Positions 1 to 10,803 of a stretch of DNA of 64,000 nucleotides are shown piece by piece. The stretch covers positions 5,241,797 through 5,305,796 of the forward strand of contig NC_067204.1 of the NCBI RefSeq assembly GCF_026262505.1, written 5' to 3'. Every line of letters starts with the position of its first letter. Positions within the stretch are counted from its first letter, which is position 1. This DNA is from Trichomonas vaginalis G3 (taxonomy: Eukaryota; Parabasalia; Trichomonadida; Trichomonadidae). Under the pieces are notes generated by a model. The model worked only from the letters and a program-made list of their open reading frames with translations, was not told the DNA's origin and made no database searches. Position numbers and translations under genes: made by a program.

Positions 1-3000
1 ACTATCCAATGCCTTACAATTCGTAATGTATCCCTTACTACTGGCGTTATCAGAGCATTTGGCAACTTATTGAAGTCATCACGATGCTTTGTAGACATGG
101 AATCCTTGATTTTAGATAACATTTCATGTGGAGCATCGAATGGTTTAGAAATATTCAATACAATCGACCAAGCGGCCAAGTTTCTCACAAAACTTACGAA
201 TTTTTCATGTTCTGGGTGGGAATCTACGATAGTTCAGCCCAGAATCACTTTAGGATCGCCTTACGAGATCACTGCATGCCAAGGATTGCGTCACATCGCA
301 TTAACTCATTCTTCATTTGCAGAAAGTGAAGGATTTTTGCAATTTCCTCCAAATCTTTGCGAAATCGACGTAAGTTACTGCGTTTTCTCATCGGCATCAC
401 TAATAGCGTTCATAAGATCAATTAAAGAGTTCGGAAAGAACTTAACTGTCAATTTAACTGCGATTCAAATGAAAACTACAGAATGGCAAGCTTTTTATCG
501 CGATTGCTCAACATTGATAGGCATAAACAACATCATAGAACTTAATTACAGCAGTAACCAGTTTCCTCAGGACTTTGAGAAGGTTTTTTGCCAAATTTTT
601 GTAACTCCAACACTTAAATTCATAAATTTATCAGACATTTTCACTCCAGAGAGCATATCTAAGCTATTCTACATCATTGATCAGCTCGCACAGATCGATT
701 TGTACGGAATTACGATTGATGGAACTGATCAACACAGATTAGGAGATTCTTTAGTAGATTTAGTTCTCAATCTGCGTAAAATAAAGAGCTTAGAGTTCCT
801 TGCTATCTCAAACCACTTAGTTTCCGACCAAGCAACAGTAAATCTTTATAAACATCTCCCTGCCCTCAAAATGATCCACGAATTGACGGTAGATGGTACA
901 GAAAATCTCGGAAGAGTCAATTTCTTTGGTTTCTACAAGAGAATTTGGATGCCGAAGAATATTTTGTCAATTGGATTTCCAATTATCGACTACAAGCGTT
1001 TGTTTTCGAAGAAAGAGGCTATCGTTCAAGAGTTTGGATCAGAGAGGTGCCAAGCATGGTGGGAAGTCATGTTTTCGAAGCAAAATGTCTCAAATTCTTT
1101 CATAAGATCCGAATTTTACAGAAGGAACTTGAAATTTGTCGAATTCGCAAAGTTCCTTGTTTCATTCCCTATTCCACTCCGCTTCCCAAGAGCCGACAAC
1201 CACTTCTTCCACTTCAATTGGCCTGAATCCGCCATGAATCAAAAGTCACTTTTTGACGAAGAATTTCTTGAAACAGACTCTTTCGTTACACGTCAAATTG
1301 CATCGATGACGACTGTTTTCCAGCCTCCGAAATTCGAAGGACCGTCGGAAATCACGATTCCTCTGATTTTGAGAAGATATTTCGGAACAGAGCAATTCAA
1401 TGTAAAGAGAAACATCGTGGAGATCAAAGAAGACCACTCCGAACTAATCAGAGAGGACTTTATCAAGTCTCATTACGATATGATCAACGTAAACATGGCT
1501 TCTCTTCTAATTGACGTCGACAGGATCTGTGACATGCTCGAACAACTTGCAGAAGAGGAAACAGACCTCACATGTAAGGTAGAAGATGAAAAACCGCCGG
1601 AAATCATCAATCAAGCTGAATTAAATTTCTTCAGGAACGAACTTAGAGCTCTACAGAAGGACACAATGTACGATGATTCGCTTCAAACTCGTACAAGACG
1701 TGGAACTTTCGTTATTTCTCATAATCAAATGGAAACTCAGAGTAAAAAGATGGTTTCCATCAAGAATGTCACTAGACGAGAGATGAAGAAGTCTATGTCA
1801 ATTGCTTTGAATGAAGATTACGTCGCTTTGCTGAATCAAATTCAAAAAGATGGCGTAATCGTGAAAGATTTGGAACAAATGACATTGGCAAGACTCAGAA
1901 ACATTGCTTACTACGATAACAAGATAGACAAGCAACAAGATGAGTCCCTAACGATGCCAAGACCTTATCCTGTTTCAGATTTCACTCTTGATGAGTCAAT
2001 TCAAGCAGCTGTTGACGGGAAAAGAGTCCCTGATTCAGAGAATGACAAATTCTCAATGACACTGGACGAAGTTCAGACAGAAAACAAGTTTGCGGAAGAT
2101 GATCTCGAAATTCAGGCCAAAGCTTTCTCTGTTGAGGCCAAATCGAAGAATATTTTCTTCCAGCGCAAGGGATCTTTCATCCTTCCGCCGATGAATCCAA
2201 TGGAAGACTCAAATTTGATGTCATCTCCACTGATAATGCCAACAATCGATGGACAAAGTCCAAATGGAAGCGTCTCTACCTTCGAATTGCCCGAATCTCC
2301 TCCGGAATCACCAGAAAAAGAACAAAGATCTCCAATTTTCATTATAAAGCCAACAATTCCAAGCAGTACGCCCGTACAAACGAATTTTCCAGAGAACCAG
2401 CCAGTTCTTCCACCTCCAATTCCAATTTCGACAAAAATACCAAACAATCAAAGTCCGAATCCGCCTCAAATTCGGCCACCTCCTGTTATTTCTTTCGCTC
2501 CTCCAAATATTCCACCTATTATTCGTCCAAAAGTTGCTAATTCCGAATCAGATGATAACAGTGAGGACTTTTCCATGCCTCCGATCGGCCAAAATACTCC
2601 TCCTCTTGTTACTCCACCCCATATCAACATTCCTGTCATTAATCCTATCTCTATTCCTCCTCCAAAGATACCAGAACAGAAACCAATTAGTTCACAGTCA
2701 TCGGAAGACGAAGGAGACTTCTCAATGCCACAAATTGTGTCCTCTCCTACAAAAATTGTCATTCCTCCGCCACCTCCTCCATCAAATCCAGAAAATCCAA
2801 ATTCAATTAACGCTTTTGACCGACCAGACTTCGTTCTACCACCTAATCTATCAAGTAGTTTCAATGTATCTGATCAGGGCTACCAACAACCATCTCCTCC
2901 AGTTATTAAACCAAATCAAGTTCCGACGAAGGTGGTGGACAGTTTGGCACCGACTGTTCCTCACTCATCACAGCCGGTTAAACCAATTTTCATCCCACCA

Positions 3001-4146
3001 AATATTTCTCCACCTCAATATCAAAATAATTCTGGCCAAAATTCTCCAAAACCTCCAACCATTACTCCCCCACCTGTGATAACACCACCAATTGTTCCAC
3101 AGAACCAGCCGTTGGATTCTTTGATGCCTGGACCTGCATTAAAAACTCCTGTCATCATCCCTCAGTCGAAATCTCCTCCTCCTGTTATTTCTCCACCATC
3201 TCCAACTAAACCATTGGATTCTCTGATGCCAGGAGTCGTAATTCCACCGAAATTACCTGTAATTGTGCCTCCGCCACCTCAAAAACAGCCAGATGATGAA
3301 AGCCCATACGAATTACCACCAAGTTTGGCAAGCAACTTAGATATCAAGGATAAATATGTTCCAAATATTCAAAATCTGAATTTACCACCTCCAGAACCAG
3401 TTGCGCCTGTTATAATTCCTCGTAAAATGGAATCAACTGAATATTCTTCATCGTATTATTCTGATTATTCTGATTCTGGACCAATTGAGATGCCAAATCT
3501 TCCTCCACCACTAAAAGAGTCACTTAGCAAAGATAGTATTCCTATTCCACCTCCAACTGAAGAGCCTCCAGCCGTTATTTCTCCTCCAAATGAAGAAAAA
3601 GAGCTGACAACTGAAATTCCTCTTCCTCCTCCAATAGAAGAGTTACCTCAATCGAAATCTGGCGAATACTACTCTAGTTATTACTCAGAAACAACTCAAG
3701 AAGATGAGGGAAACAACGAAGACTTGTATGAATCGAAATTGTCTTTCCTTCCTGGAGTTTCTCAGCCACTAATTGAAGAAGTAGAGAATCCGAAACCGAA
3801 AAAAGAAGAAAAGAAGATCTCACCTCCAAATCCGAGATTATTCGACTCGTTAATGCCACAAACTCCTCCTCACATCGACCAGAAACCATTCCAAAGACCT
3901 GTTTCTGTTTCTCCTACGCCGCCTACAATTGTCTCTCCTCCATCTATTTCTCCACCTGTCATTGTTCCTCCGACCATTCCAACTGTTGGAGTGCGACCTG
4001 TCGTAGTTCCTCCATCGATTGCAAAACCGAACATTCCACAACCATTTGTGCCTCCTGTCATCAACAAACCAAACATACCTTCGCCTTCTGTGCCTCAGCT
4101 TAACTCAGAGAGATTCTCTGTGCCAACAATACCTAAGAAAGATTAG
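1..4146 (+). CDS. Leucine-rich-repeat protein with long proline-rich tail (5' end outside window)
   Basis: The reading frame is open from base 1 and ends at TAG, giving 1381 codons here. The first 24 codons before the TTG at 70 continue the same leucine-rich pattern, so the true start lies upstream. Roughly the first 330 residues show degenerate leucine-rich repeats (spaced L/I/F residues with N-rich turns). Residues about 330-720 are a mixed, partly acidic helical region. From about 720 to the end the protein is dominated by PPP, PPxI and PPVI runs, typical of profilin, SH3 or EVH1 ligands. The tail contains recurring short motifs: DSLMPG or variants at least three times, [ED]DFSMPxI twice, and two Tyr/Ser-rich patches (SSSYYSDYSDSG and GEYYSSYYSE). 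An LRR plus a proline-rich tail recalls CARMIL-type actin regulators. A cortical, cytoskeletal scaffold role is inference, since no capping-protein motif is obvious. Confidence 0.8.
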   Translation, partial: TIQCLTIRNVSLTTGVIRAFGNLLKSSRCFVDMESLILDNISCGASNGLEIFNTIDQAAKFLTKLTNFSCSGWESTIVQPRITLGSPYEITACQGLRHIALTHSSFAESEGFLQFPPNLCEIDVSYCVFSSASLIAFIRSIKEFGKNLTVNLTAIQMKTTEWQAFYRDCSTLIGINNIIELNYSSNQFPQDFEKVFCQIFVTPTLKFINLSDIFTPESISKLFYIIDQLAQIDLYGITIDGTDQHRLGDSLVDLVLNLRKIKSLEFLAISNHLVSDQATVNLYKHLPALKMIHELTVDGTENLGRVNFFGFYKRIWMPKNILSIGFPIIDYKRLFSKKEAIVQEFGSERCQAWWEVMFSKQNVSNSFIRSEFYRRNLKFVEFAKFLVSFPIPLRFPRADNHFFHFNWPESAMNQKSLFDEEFLETDSFVTRQIASMTTVFQPPKFEGPSEITIPLILRRYFGTEQFNVKRNIVEIKEDHSELIREDFIKSHYDMINVNMASLLIDVDRICDMLEQLAEEETDLTCKVEDEKPPEIINQAELNFFRNELRALQKDTMYDDSLQTRTRRGTFVISHNQMETQSKKMVSIKNVTRREMKKSMSIALNEDYVALLNQIQKDGVIVKDLEQMTLARLRNIAYYDNKIDKQQDESLTMPRPYPVSDFTLDESIQAAVDGKRVPDSENDKFSMTLDEVQTENKFAEDDLEIQAKAFSVEAKSKNIFFQRKGSFILPPMNPMEDSNLMSSPLIMPTIDGQSPNGSVSTFELPESPPESPEKEQRSPIFIIKPTIPSSTPVQTNFPENQPVLPPPIPISTKIPNNQSPNPPQIRPPPVISFAPPNIPPIIRPKVANSESDDNSEDFSMPPIGQNTPPLVTPPHINIPVINPISIPPPKIPEQKPISSQSSEDEGDFSMPQIVSSPTKIVIPPPPPPSNPENPNSINAFDRPDFVLPPNLSSSFNVSDQGYQQPSPPVIKPNQVPTKVVDSLAPTVPHSSQPVKPIFIPPNISPPQYQNNSGQNSPKPPTITPPPVITPPIVPQNQPLDSLMPGPALKTPVIIPQSKSPPPVISPPSPTKPLDSLMPGVVIPPKLPVIVPPPPQKQPDDESPYELPPSLASNLDIKDKYVPNIQNLNLPPPEPVAPVIIPRKMESTEYSSSYYSDYSDSGPIEMPNLPPPLKESLSKDSIPIPPPTEEPPAVISPPNEEKELTTEIPLPPPIEELPQSKSGEYYSSYYSETTQEDEGNNEDLYESKLSFLPGVSQPLIEEVENPKPKKEEKKISPPNPRLFDSLMPQTPPHIDQKPFQRPVSVSPTPPTIVSPPSISPPVIVPPTIPTVGVRPVVVPPSIAKPNIPQPFVPPVINKPNIPSPSVPQLNSERFSVPTIPKKD

Positions 4147-4361
4147 GACCTTTATTCCTCGATCCTAAAGTACAAAGATCCTGATTTAATCGATATTAAA
4201 TTTCAATTATCTTCTAAAACATTGTTTTTTAATCTTCAATTTTAGATGATACGATTCTACAATCTATATGTCCATCATTAAACGTACTCCTACTTCTCAA
4301 TGATAGAGCAGATAATGGAATTATTAAAAAAAAATTGAGAGTGGGACAATTCTAGAAGTTA

Positions 4362-5564
4362 ATGTTTCAAAAACAAAGCATAGCAATCTTTCTAATTCTT
4401 TTCTTCATCTTTAATGAAGTGATGGTTATGTATCCTATAACAAGAACCAAATTTGGATATGCATTGTGGGAAATTAACGTTAGATATAAAGCTCCCAAAT
4501 CAAAGTTTATTTCTTTATTCAAGTTAAATCAAACTTTTACCAATAAAAGAAAGGATTTAGTACTGTTCTACGGAGAAAAAATGAAAGATTTCGTTCCCCA
4601 AATATTACCAATAACCGATTTTTTAAATGATCAATCTAATCACTTCCATGGCAATTTTGTACGTGCAAAAAATATGTACGTATCAGGAGGATATATCATA
4701 ACAGACGGAATTACGATTTATCAACTACGAGACTGTACTGGAGCAGATTTTATGTTTAAAAATAATCCAGGTAGAGTGATTGGCCATTACACGGATGTTT
4801 TATTGGTCGGTCATGTAGCTACAAACATATTTGCACATTTTATCAATGAACTTATGAACCCGACTCTTCTCTTCCCTGAAGAAATCCGAAAAAAGTCGCA
4901 TCTCGTAGTTAAAGGGCCTCCTAATATGTGGAAAGATATTACATCATTGTTCGGATTTGAAGGAAGAACAATTCTTCTTACAAATAGCGATTGGATATAT
5001 TGCGAGAATCTTTATACGATAATTGAACCAAGTCCTCACGGAGGATTTTACGGACCTGCACTATATCACCTTCATGGACTTTTTAGAGAAAAATTTAATC
5101 TGACACATATAGTTCCGACCAAAATTGGGTTTTTGAATAGAAAAGGCAAGCTAAGGATCATATCTAACTATGATGTTTTAATTGAAGCCGCAAAAAAGAA
5201 ATATCCAAAAGAAATCTTCTTTTCTATTCCAGATACGTTAGTAGCATTTGAAGCTGCTAAGACATATGCATCATGCAGAATACTTATGACAGTCACTGGC
5301 TCATCTTGTATCAATGTTATTTATATGGCTGAGAAAACATGTATAATTAAACTCACCAGCCCTACAGTTGATATGTGTAATATCATTGTGCCGAATTCTC
5401 TGAATATCTATCAAGTTAATCTGTATTATCCAACAATGTCAATGTATTCTCCATCAGTAACTGCTCTTGATATTAATGAGTCATTGAAAGCATTAGAATT
5501 GGCCTTTTATGTCACAGAACATAACAAATGGCCAACAATCAAAGAATTCAAATTTATTATGTAA
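4362..5564 (+). CDS. GT61-family (DUF563-like) glycosyltransferase, type II membrane protein
   Basis: 400 residues from an ATG, ending at TAA. Residues 7-24 form a hydrophobic signal anchor (IAIFLILFFIFNEVMVMYP), consistent with a Golgi/ER type II enzyme. The centre has TNIFAHFINELMNPTLLFPE, which matches the conserved N[IW]xHFxxE-type segment of GT61 enzymes. The C-terminal half has the family signature FLNRKGKLRI followed by a segment around SIPDTLVAFEAAKTYASC and the late TGSSCINVIYM block, corresponding to the GxHGxGLxN region of plant xylosyl/arabinosyl and EOGT relatives. The donor and acceptor sugars cannot be read from the sequence. Length is normal for the family. It lies 215 bp downstream of the LRR gene on the same strand, and no operon-like link is implied. 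Confidence 0.8.
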   Translation: MFQKQSIAIFLILFFIFNEVMVMYPITRTKFGYALWEINVRYKAPKSKFISLFKLNQTFTNKRKDLVLFYGEKMKDFVPQILPITDFLNDQSNHFHGNFVRAKNMYVSGGYIITDGITIYQLRDCTGADFMFKNNPGRVIGHYTDVLLVGHVATNIFAHFINELMNPTLLFPEEIRKKSHLVVKGPPNMWKDITSLFGFEGRTILLTNSDWIYCENLYTIIEPSPHGGFYGPALYHLHGLFREKFNLTHIVPTKIGFLNRKGKLRIISNYDVLIEAAKKKYPKEIFFSIPDTLVAFEAAKTYASCRILMTVTGSSCINVIYMAEKTCIIKLTSPTVDMCNIIVPNSLNIYQVNLYYPTMSMYSPSVTALDINESLKALELAFYVTEHNKWPTIKEFKFIM

Positions 5565-6528
5565 TTTATTTCTCATTTTTGTTATTTATATATATATATA
5601 TATATATTAAAATCTATCTATTTGTAAATTCATAGAAAAATTGTGTTATAATAAGGATTTATAAGTAAAATATTAATTCAATTTGAAAAGAAGTAAACTC
5701 ATTAATAGGAAATTGGCATGAACTATTATCATGGAGAACAATTCGTCTACAATTCAGTCATGTTCACTGCAAAGTTTCAACTTATTGGATGCGAACTCCC
5801 AAACTCAAAATATTTCCATCTCCTGTTTTTTTGTTACATTACTGCTGAATACCTCACAAACATTCTCCATTCCGGTGTATTGATAATGAAATGTTTTCAA
5901 CCGAGTCACAATTGAATTTTTTTTTTTGATAGTTCTGTTTTTTATTTGAGGCGAACCTAAAAAATTAATAGCTGTGAACAAATTATCCGATATCAATTTT
6001 TTTAGAATCCATCTAAGGGTTGAAGTAATGATCTTAAATCCAAGAATTTCCAAGAAGAAGACTATATTTTCCTGAAAGAATCTACAAGGCAATATACCGC
6101 TGTTCAAATCAGTGATACTGCATTGAAAATTACAAGTTTAAATTACATCACGCATTAAAAAAAATTGTAAACCATTCAAAAATCGGTATTCATGTCAGTT
6201 ACACTCAAAATTGAATTAAAGAGTTTCTTCATATGTCAGAAATTGAGACTCATCCATGACTCTATATGTATAACTTTATTAAACGACAAATTTTATACAT
6301 AATTTCAGAAGATTCATGAATTTTGATTGATTCGACTATATGATGCTGTTGTTTATTAAAGTATTAAAAGAATTTGATAATGGGTATGGTAAATATATGC
6401 TGGAATGAGGAATTTATATAAAAGTAGCTCTTTTGTGCATGTTTAGATGATGTTTATATAGATATTTGTTAATAATATAATGAAAAAAAGTAAACAAGTG
6501 GAAAATTTAAAACTAAACAGCATATATT
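5565..6528. other. AT-rich spacer
   Basis: I see no convincing gene here. The short open frames in it lack recognisable domains and look like chance frames in A/T-rich DNA. It holds a TA dinucleotide run and several poly-T tracts. Confidence 0.6.
5587..5607. repeat. TA dinucleotide microsatellite
   Basis: An uninterrupted alternating T/A tract of about 21 bases lies just downstream of the glycosyltransferase stop codon. Confidence 0.9.
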
Positions 6529-7044
6529 TTACTTTTTATCATTGTTTACAGGTTCCACTGTGCGACTACCGACATCATTCCAATCACAACTCAAAACTGT
6601 ACCATGCGATTCATAATAACTTTTCATAATAGCTCTTTTCTGTTCGTCTGTAGCATTAGCATATATTCCTTGAAGAAATTCACCAAAATCTTTTTCATGT
6701 TTTTCTTCTTCTTCTTCAACATCGACTTTTTGCCATTTTTGGTATAGTGGTTTTAATGTTTCTCCTTTGGCTTCTGCCTGAGGCCAGTTTTCTGTAACTT
6801 GTTTTTCGAAAGAAATTTCGATTTTCTTTGATCCGTTATCAATCTTTTTAGAATCAGGCTTGATTTCCTTAAAGAATTCCCATGACTTGACATATTCTTG
6901 TCCATCAACTGTTAATTTAACTGCAACTTGTTTTTCATTCGCAATTACATCGACCAACTCAACATTTTTGCCACCTTTATAGACAGTAACAGCTGCACTT
7001 TTGATTGTTTGGAATGAATCGTTTCTTAATGGAAAATCTGTCAT
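6529..7044 (-). CDS. SGT1: SGT1-like co-chaperone (CS + SGS domains, no TPR)
   Basis: 171 residues from the first ATG of the frame. The frame extends ten codons further upstream, but only to a GTG, so 7044 is preferred. Residues about 5-90 form a CS (p23-like) beta-sandwich; the pattern around VKLTVDGQEYVKSWEFF and KKIEISFEKQ matches the CS domain that contacts HSP90. After an acidic linker (EEEEE), residues about 120-170 match the SGS domain, including TDEQKRAIMKSYYESHGTVL followed by WNDVG and VEP. SGT1 links HSP90 to SCF ubiquitin ligases and kinetochore or immune-receptor clients in other eukaryotes. The TPR domain of plant and yeast SGT1 is absent, as in animal short forms. It is transcribed divergently from the importin-like gene, with about 165 bp between the two starts. 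Confidence 0.85.
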   Translation of the reverse strand: MTDFPLRNDSFQTIKSAAVTVYKGGKNVELVDVIANEKQVAVKLTVDGQEYVKSWEFFKEIKPDSKKIDNGSKKIEISFEKQVTENWPQAEAKGETLKPLYQKWQKVDVEEEEEKHEKDFGEFLQGIYANATDEQKRAIMKSYYESHGTVLSCDWNDVGSRTVEPVNNDKK

Positions 7045-7209
7045 AATTTTTTCCAGTTTACTAATTGTCGTCACTTTTTCTGTAAGAAAATTGTTCTGTC
7101 GCGTTTAAAATTGTTTTTTGGAAAATCGAATTCATCAAAAACAGATGAATTTTAATCCTCAATAAATTTTGAATTTAATTTGATACTTTTTTTCAATGAT
7201 TTACAAAAA

Positions 7210-9996
7210 ATGGTCTTATATAAAATTATGAATACCACTATAGAAGAATTCGGAACACTTATCAATGAATTTTCTGGATCTTCTGAACACTCAGCAGATG
7301 CCAGAATAGCCCTTGAAAATATGTTAAGTTCAAAGCCAGAACTCATTAATTTATGCTTAAATTATCTAAATTCTTCCGGACTGACAGAGACAAATATAAC
7401 AAGCGCAATCACAGTTCTCATTAGAGCAATAACACCATTCTCTATGCAAGACTTAAATGAACTTAGAAACATTTTAAACGCTAACGAAGAATTTACACAA
7501 TTTATGGTAGCAATTGCAGACAAATTAATGCACACCGAAGAAAGCTCTTCATTCCAGCACAATGGTGCTGCCTTATTTGCTCGTGTTTTTGGCTTAGAAC
7601 CAGATTTATTAATTGGAAATCTCGAAGAAATCTGCGCTGATCTTGGAAACGTCTCATTTTCTATTAACATGACCTACATTACTGTTCTTGATGAATTATT
7701 TGCGTTAAGAAACATCCAGGAGTTTTTTGAAAAAGATAATCAACCTGTTATCCATATTTTCCAGCATCTTGCATCCAAAGTTGTCGATGTTGCCTCTTCT
7801 CCATCAGATTGTGAGATTGAACTCAGATATTACGCAATAAAGACATTAAACAACCTCCTTTACACCTGCAGAAACAAAAAGGTTCAAACACACTTCCTCG
7901 GCATCTTCGAAATCTTAATGACTCCAGAAAGAATCGAGTTTCTCTTCTCAATCCAAGAAGCCCAACTTTATACAGCAATTATGGAACTTATGACCACAAT
8001 TGTGAAAGCATATTACCATACAAACAATAAAATCCTCAACAGCGTTGCTGATAAAGCAATCGGAAGGCTTCAATTTTTCATGAATCCATTTATCGCGGAA
8101 CCACTTCTTATTACGCTTACTTTCTGGCGCGAAGTCATCAACTTCGAGTTCAGGACCCTTTTCAAGTACATTACAGAGTATATTCCCGATCACGCGGTCG
8201 AAATGACCAGAAAACAAGAGGGCAGCCACTTTTACTTCGAACCACACCTAGAAATTCTTACAGAGCTTTTCATACAGATCATGGTCAATTTGGACGTAAA
8301 CGACCAAGATATCGAAGATCCGATCCAAAATGCTCCATCCATGATAGCTTGTGTCAATTTGAGTGGTATGTTCGCTTTAATACCAGATTACCTATTCGAA
8401 AGATTGAAAGAAATGTGCGATTCCATGATTAAACACGCAGATGAAGATTGGCGCAATATCCATACAGCGTTACTCATTATTTATGTCCTTACATCAAAGA
8501 TAGCCGATCCGAAAGAGCACAATTGCGATATTGTCACTTCAAATCGAACTTACCAAGCAATTGAGACTTATATCACTACAAAGTTCGAATTTATGACAGG
8601 ATCTGCTGTAACAACAAACCAGAGAGTCAGAGAAACAGCTCTGTACGCAATTTCCGTTGCTTTGTCAAGATATCCGAATATTATGAAATCTTTTGCGGAA
8701 CCATTGTTCGTCATCAACCAAATTGTTGGCGCCTTTGGCCCTGACAATGGAACACTCGATCCGTCCACAGATCCAAGAATTATCCTCAGATGTTTGGCAA
8801 TTATCCAAAATATTGCCGCCTGCTTCTCCACGATGACTTACAACCATCCATTCATGGAGCAGACAAATCTCCTCGACCAAATGATCGATCGCGTTAAAGC
8901 TATTCTCGAATTACCTCAAATGAAAGATGGAAACAACGTAACTCAAATCAAACACGCGTACGAAGCCATAAATACACTTATACTCCATGCTCCAAGACAG
9001 GAAGAGCATTTCAAGTCCTTGTTGTTCAAGTTTTGGGAAGAAGCTCCAAATAACTTCTTCGATCAGTCATTAAATCCTTTGGTAATGCATATGAGAGTTG
9101 CCGGTATCATTTCCAACATCACTTGTTTGATTACTCGTCTTCCAAACGATATTGATTATACTCCTATAGTTAATGGCATCATTGAGATGATAGATACACA
9201 GCTTGCACCTATTATCGAAGAATGCTTGCTTACTTTGACCTCAATTTTGGTCAGATTAGATCCAAATTCTGATCTTTTCGTTTCAAGTATCCAAACAATC
9301 ATAGAAAAGATCCACGCGGCCTTGGATCTCAAGGAGACCAACTCTATTAACTCTGCTTGCACTCTTATCAATACTTTGTGGCAAAAAGTCGGACCACTCC
9401 TCGACGAATTTTTCAAAGGAATGGTCGACCACTTATTTGCCCTTATTTTCGATGAATCGATGCTTCCTGAGACAACTCCTCCACTTTTGATCGCATTATC
9501 CAACGTTTTGATGGGAATGGTACCTGCTGATCACAAGGAAAATCCATTTGTGGAAACTATCCTTAATGATGAAGAACTTCTCGGAAAATTCAGATCAATT
9601 ATGACAAATTACAGAGATAACACTCAATTAAGCTCTGTTGACAAATCTAGCATTGATCAGGCCTCAGCAGTAATGACTAGTATCTGTGTGGCCTTCAGAG
9701 CTTACGCCAAACTTTGGTATAGAAAGGAAGCTCTTAATTTCGAATATCAAAACGAAAAAGGATCACTTATGGAACTTTCTAAGGTATCATCAATCATTGA
9801 TAAGCTTGGATACTTAAGGAAAGAAACTTATGACGCTGCTTTAGATATGTATATGGAATTTTCTTATTCATGCACAAGAAAGAACAATACGGTACTAAAT
9901 AGAAGAGTGAACTACAATGTCATTGAAAAGGCAATGAAGTATAAGTCATTATATGATAAGGCAAAGAATACAAAGAAGAAATTAGGAAATACTTAA
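7210..9996 (+). CDS. Importin-beta-like HEAT-repeat karyopherin
   Basis: 928 residues from the first ATG (7210). A second ATG at 7228 gives MNTTIEEF and is an equally good start, while the frame upstream reaches only a TTG. The protein is almost wholly paired amphipathic helices of HEAT type. The segment around residues 400-450 (DADEDWRN-like, then a run of small and aliphatic residues) resembles the importin-beta stretch 'PDWRYRDAAVMAFG'. The length is close to the 860-1000 usual for karyopherin-beta proteins, which carry cargo through nuclear pores in a Ran-dependent way. No RNA-binding or catalytic motif is visible. The exact subfamily (importin-beta1, transportin, other) cannot be assigned by eye. 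The terminal 20 residues are lysine-rich. Confidence 0.6.
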   Translation: MVLYKIMNTTIEEFGTLINEFSGSSEHSADARIALENMLSSKPELINLCLNYLNSSGLTETNITSAITVLIRAITPFSMQDLNELRNILNANEEFTQFMVAIADKLMHTEESSSFQHNGAALFARVFGLEPDLLIGNLEEICADLGNVSFSINMTYITVLDELFALRNIQEFFEKDNQPVIHIFQHLASKVVDVASSPSDCEIELRYYAIKTLNNLLYTCRNKKVQTHFLGIFEILMTPERIEFLFSIQEAQLYTAIMELMTTIVKAYYHTNNKILNSVADKAIGRLQFFMNPFIAEPLLITLTFWREVINFEFRTLFKYITEYIPDHAVEMTRKQEGSHFYFEPHLEILTELFIQIMVNLDVNDQDIEDPIQNAPSMIACVNLSGMFALIPDYLFERLKEMCDSMIKHADEDWRNIHTALLIIYVLTSKIADPKEHNCDIVTSNRTYQAIETYITTKFEFMTGSAVTTNQRVRETALYAISVALSRYPNIMKSFAEPLFVINQIVGAFGPDNGTLDPSTDPRIILRCLAIIQNIAACFSTMTYNHPFMEQTNLLDQMIDRVKAILELPQMKDGNNVTQIKHAYEAINTLILHAPRQEEHFKSLLFKFWEEAPNNFFDQSLNPLVMHMRVAGIISNITCLITRLPNDIDYTPIVNGIIEMIDTQLAPIIEECLLTLTSILVRLDPNSDLFVSSIQTIIEKIHAALDLKETNSINSACTLINTLWQKVGPLLDEFFKGMVDHLFALIFDESMLPETTPPLLIALSNVLMGMVPADHKENPFVETILNDEELLGKFRSIMTNYRDNTQLSSVDKSSIDQASAVMTSICVAFRAYAKLWYRKEALNFEYQNEKGSLMELSKVSSIIDKLGYLRKETYDAALDMYMEFSYSCTRKNNTVLNRRVNYNVIEKAMKYKSLYDKAKNTKKKLGNT

Positions 9997-10542
9997 TTTT
10001 TTTAGTTATTATTTTTATTTGATTTTTATATATTTTGATTTCATATAAAGAGTAAAGGTGATTATTTAAATTTTTATTAGTTATTTCTTCGAATTTTTTT
10101 ATCATCTCAAATTTATTTGACTTTTTCATCATTTATCTATAGTTAATAATATAATCCATCTGATAAATCAAATAATAATACCATAATTAATGAATTCTTT
10201 TATAATAATTGATTTCATATTTTTATTTTACATATAATTATCTATTTAATCTCCGAAATAATTATCTATACAAAATTTCAATAATATTGCTATCAATATT
10301 TTTTAATTTTGTTGATAATTATTCATTTTTTTATAATTCTCATTGGATTCGAAAGAATTCCAGTAAAATATTATTGTGATATAAAATTATAAATAATGGA
10401 ATTAAAATCAATATACTACCCCAAACAAAAATATAATTGTATTGCTTGCATTTCGAGAATTGTTAAAAAGAAGTAAAAATAAAATCCTGTTTAGGATGTT
10501 GAGTAGTATATGGAGACATTTTAGTAAATAAATTTGCAAATT
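9997..10542. other. AT-rich spacer
   Basis: About 85% A+T, with homopolymer runs and no coding pattern. It separates the ends of two genes facing one another, so it should hold both 3' UTRs. Confidence 0.6.
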
Positions 10543-10803
10543 TTACTCAGCTTTTGGCTTTTCACGTTCCTCTTCAATTTCATTTTGCGCGATATCGAAG
10601 TATGCGTAAACTAAAAGGCCGATGATGAAAACAATCGGGAAGAAGTAAACAGACTTAGCATCTGAAGGCTTTTCTGCATAAACTGGAAGGAGGTTGAGGA
10701 GTAAAAGAATATAAAGGACGATAACATAAGCAGCAAGTCCGCCTATGAGTTTAAGGTGTGTTTTGAACCAAACTTTATAGTCACTGAATGTAACATCTAC
10801 CAT
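10543..10803 (-). CDS. Small two-pass membrane protein, unknown function
   Basis: 86 residues from ATG to TAA. There are two strong hydrophobic segments, residues about 19-42 (starting LIGGLAAYVIVLYILL) and about 52-70 (YFFPIVFIIGLLVYAYF). A short connecting loop carries EKPSDAK, and the cytosolic-looking tail is acidic to basic (NEIEEEREKPKAE). The coding sequence is clearly less A/T-rich than its surroundings and uses codons like neighbouring genes, which supports a real gene. The size and topology would fit a small subunit of an ER membrane complex, but I recognise no family. Confidence 0.65.
   Translation of the reverse strand: MVDVTFSDYKVWFKTHLKLIGGLAAYVIVLYILLLLNLLPVYAEKPSDAKSVYFFPIVFIIGLLVYAYFDIAQNEIEEEREKPKAE

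Noticed and set aside
70-72. TTG at 70 as the start of the LRR gene
   Set aside because: The frame is open to base 1 with the same leucine-rich pattern and TTG is not a normal eukaryotic start, so the gene simply enters the window from the left.
2112-4076. Several minus-strand open frames inside the LRR gene
   Set aside because: They are shadows of the proline-rich repeats (Gly-rich on the opposite strand) with no independent coding features.
5718-6107. Short open frames on both strands in the 5.6-6.5 kb spacer
   Set aside because: Base composition is that of the spacer, there is no domain pattern, and the frames overlap one another on opposite strands.
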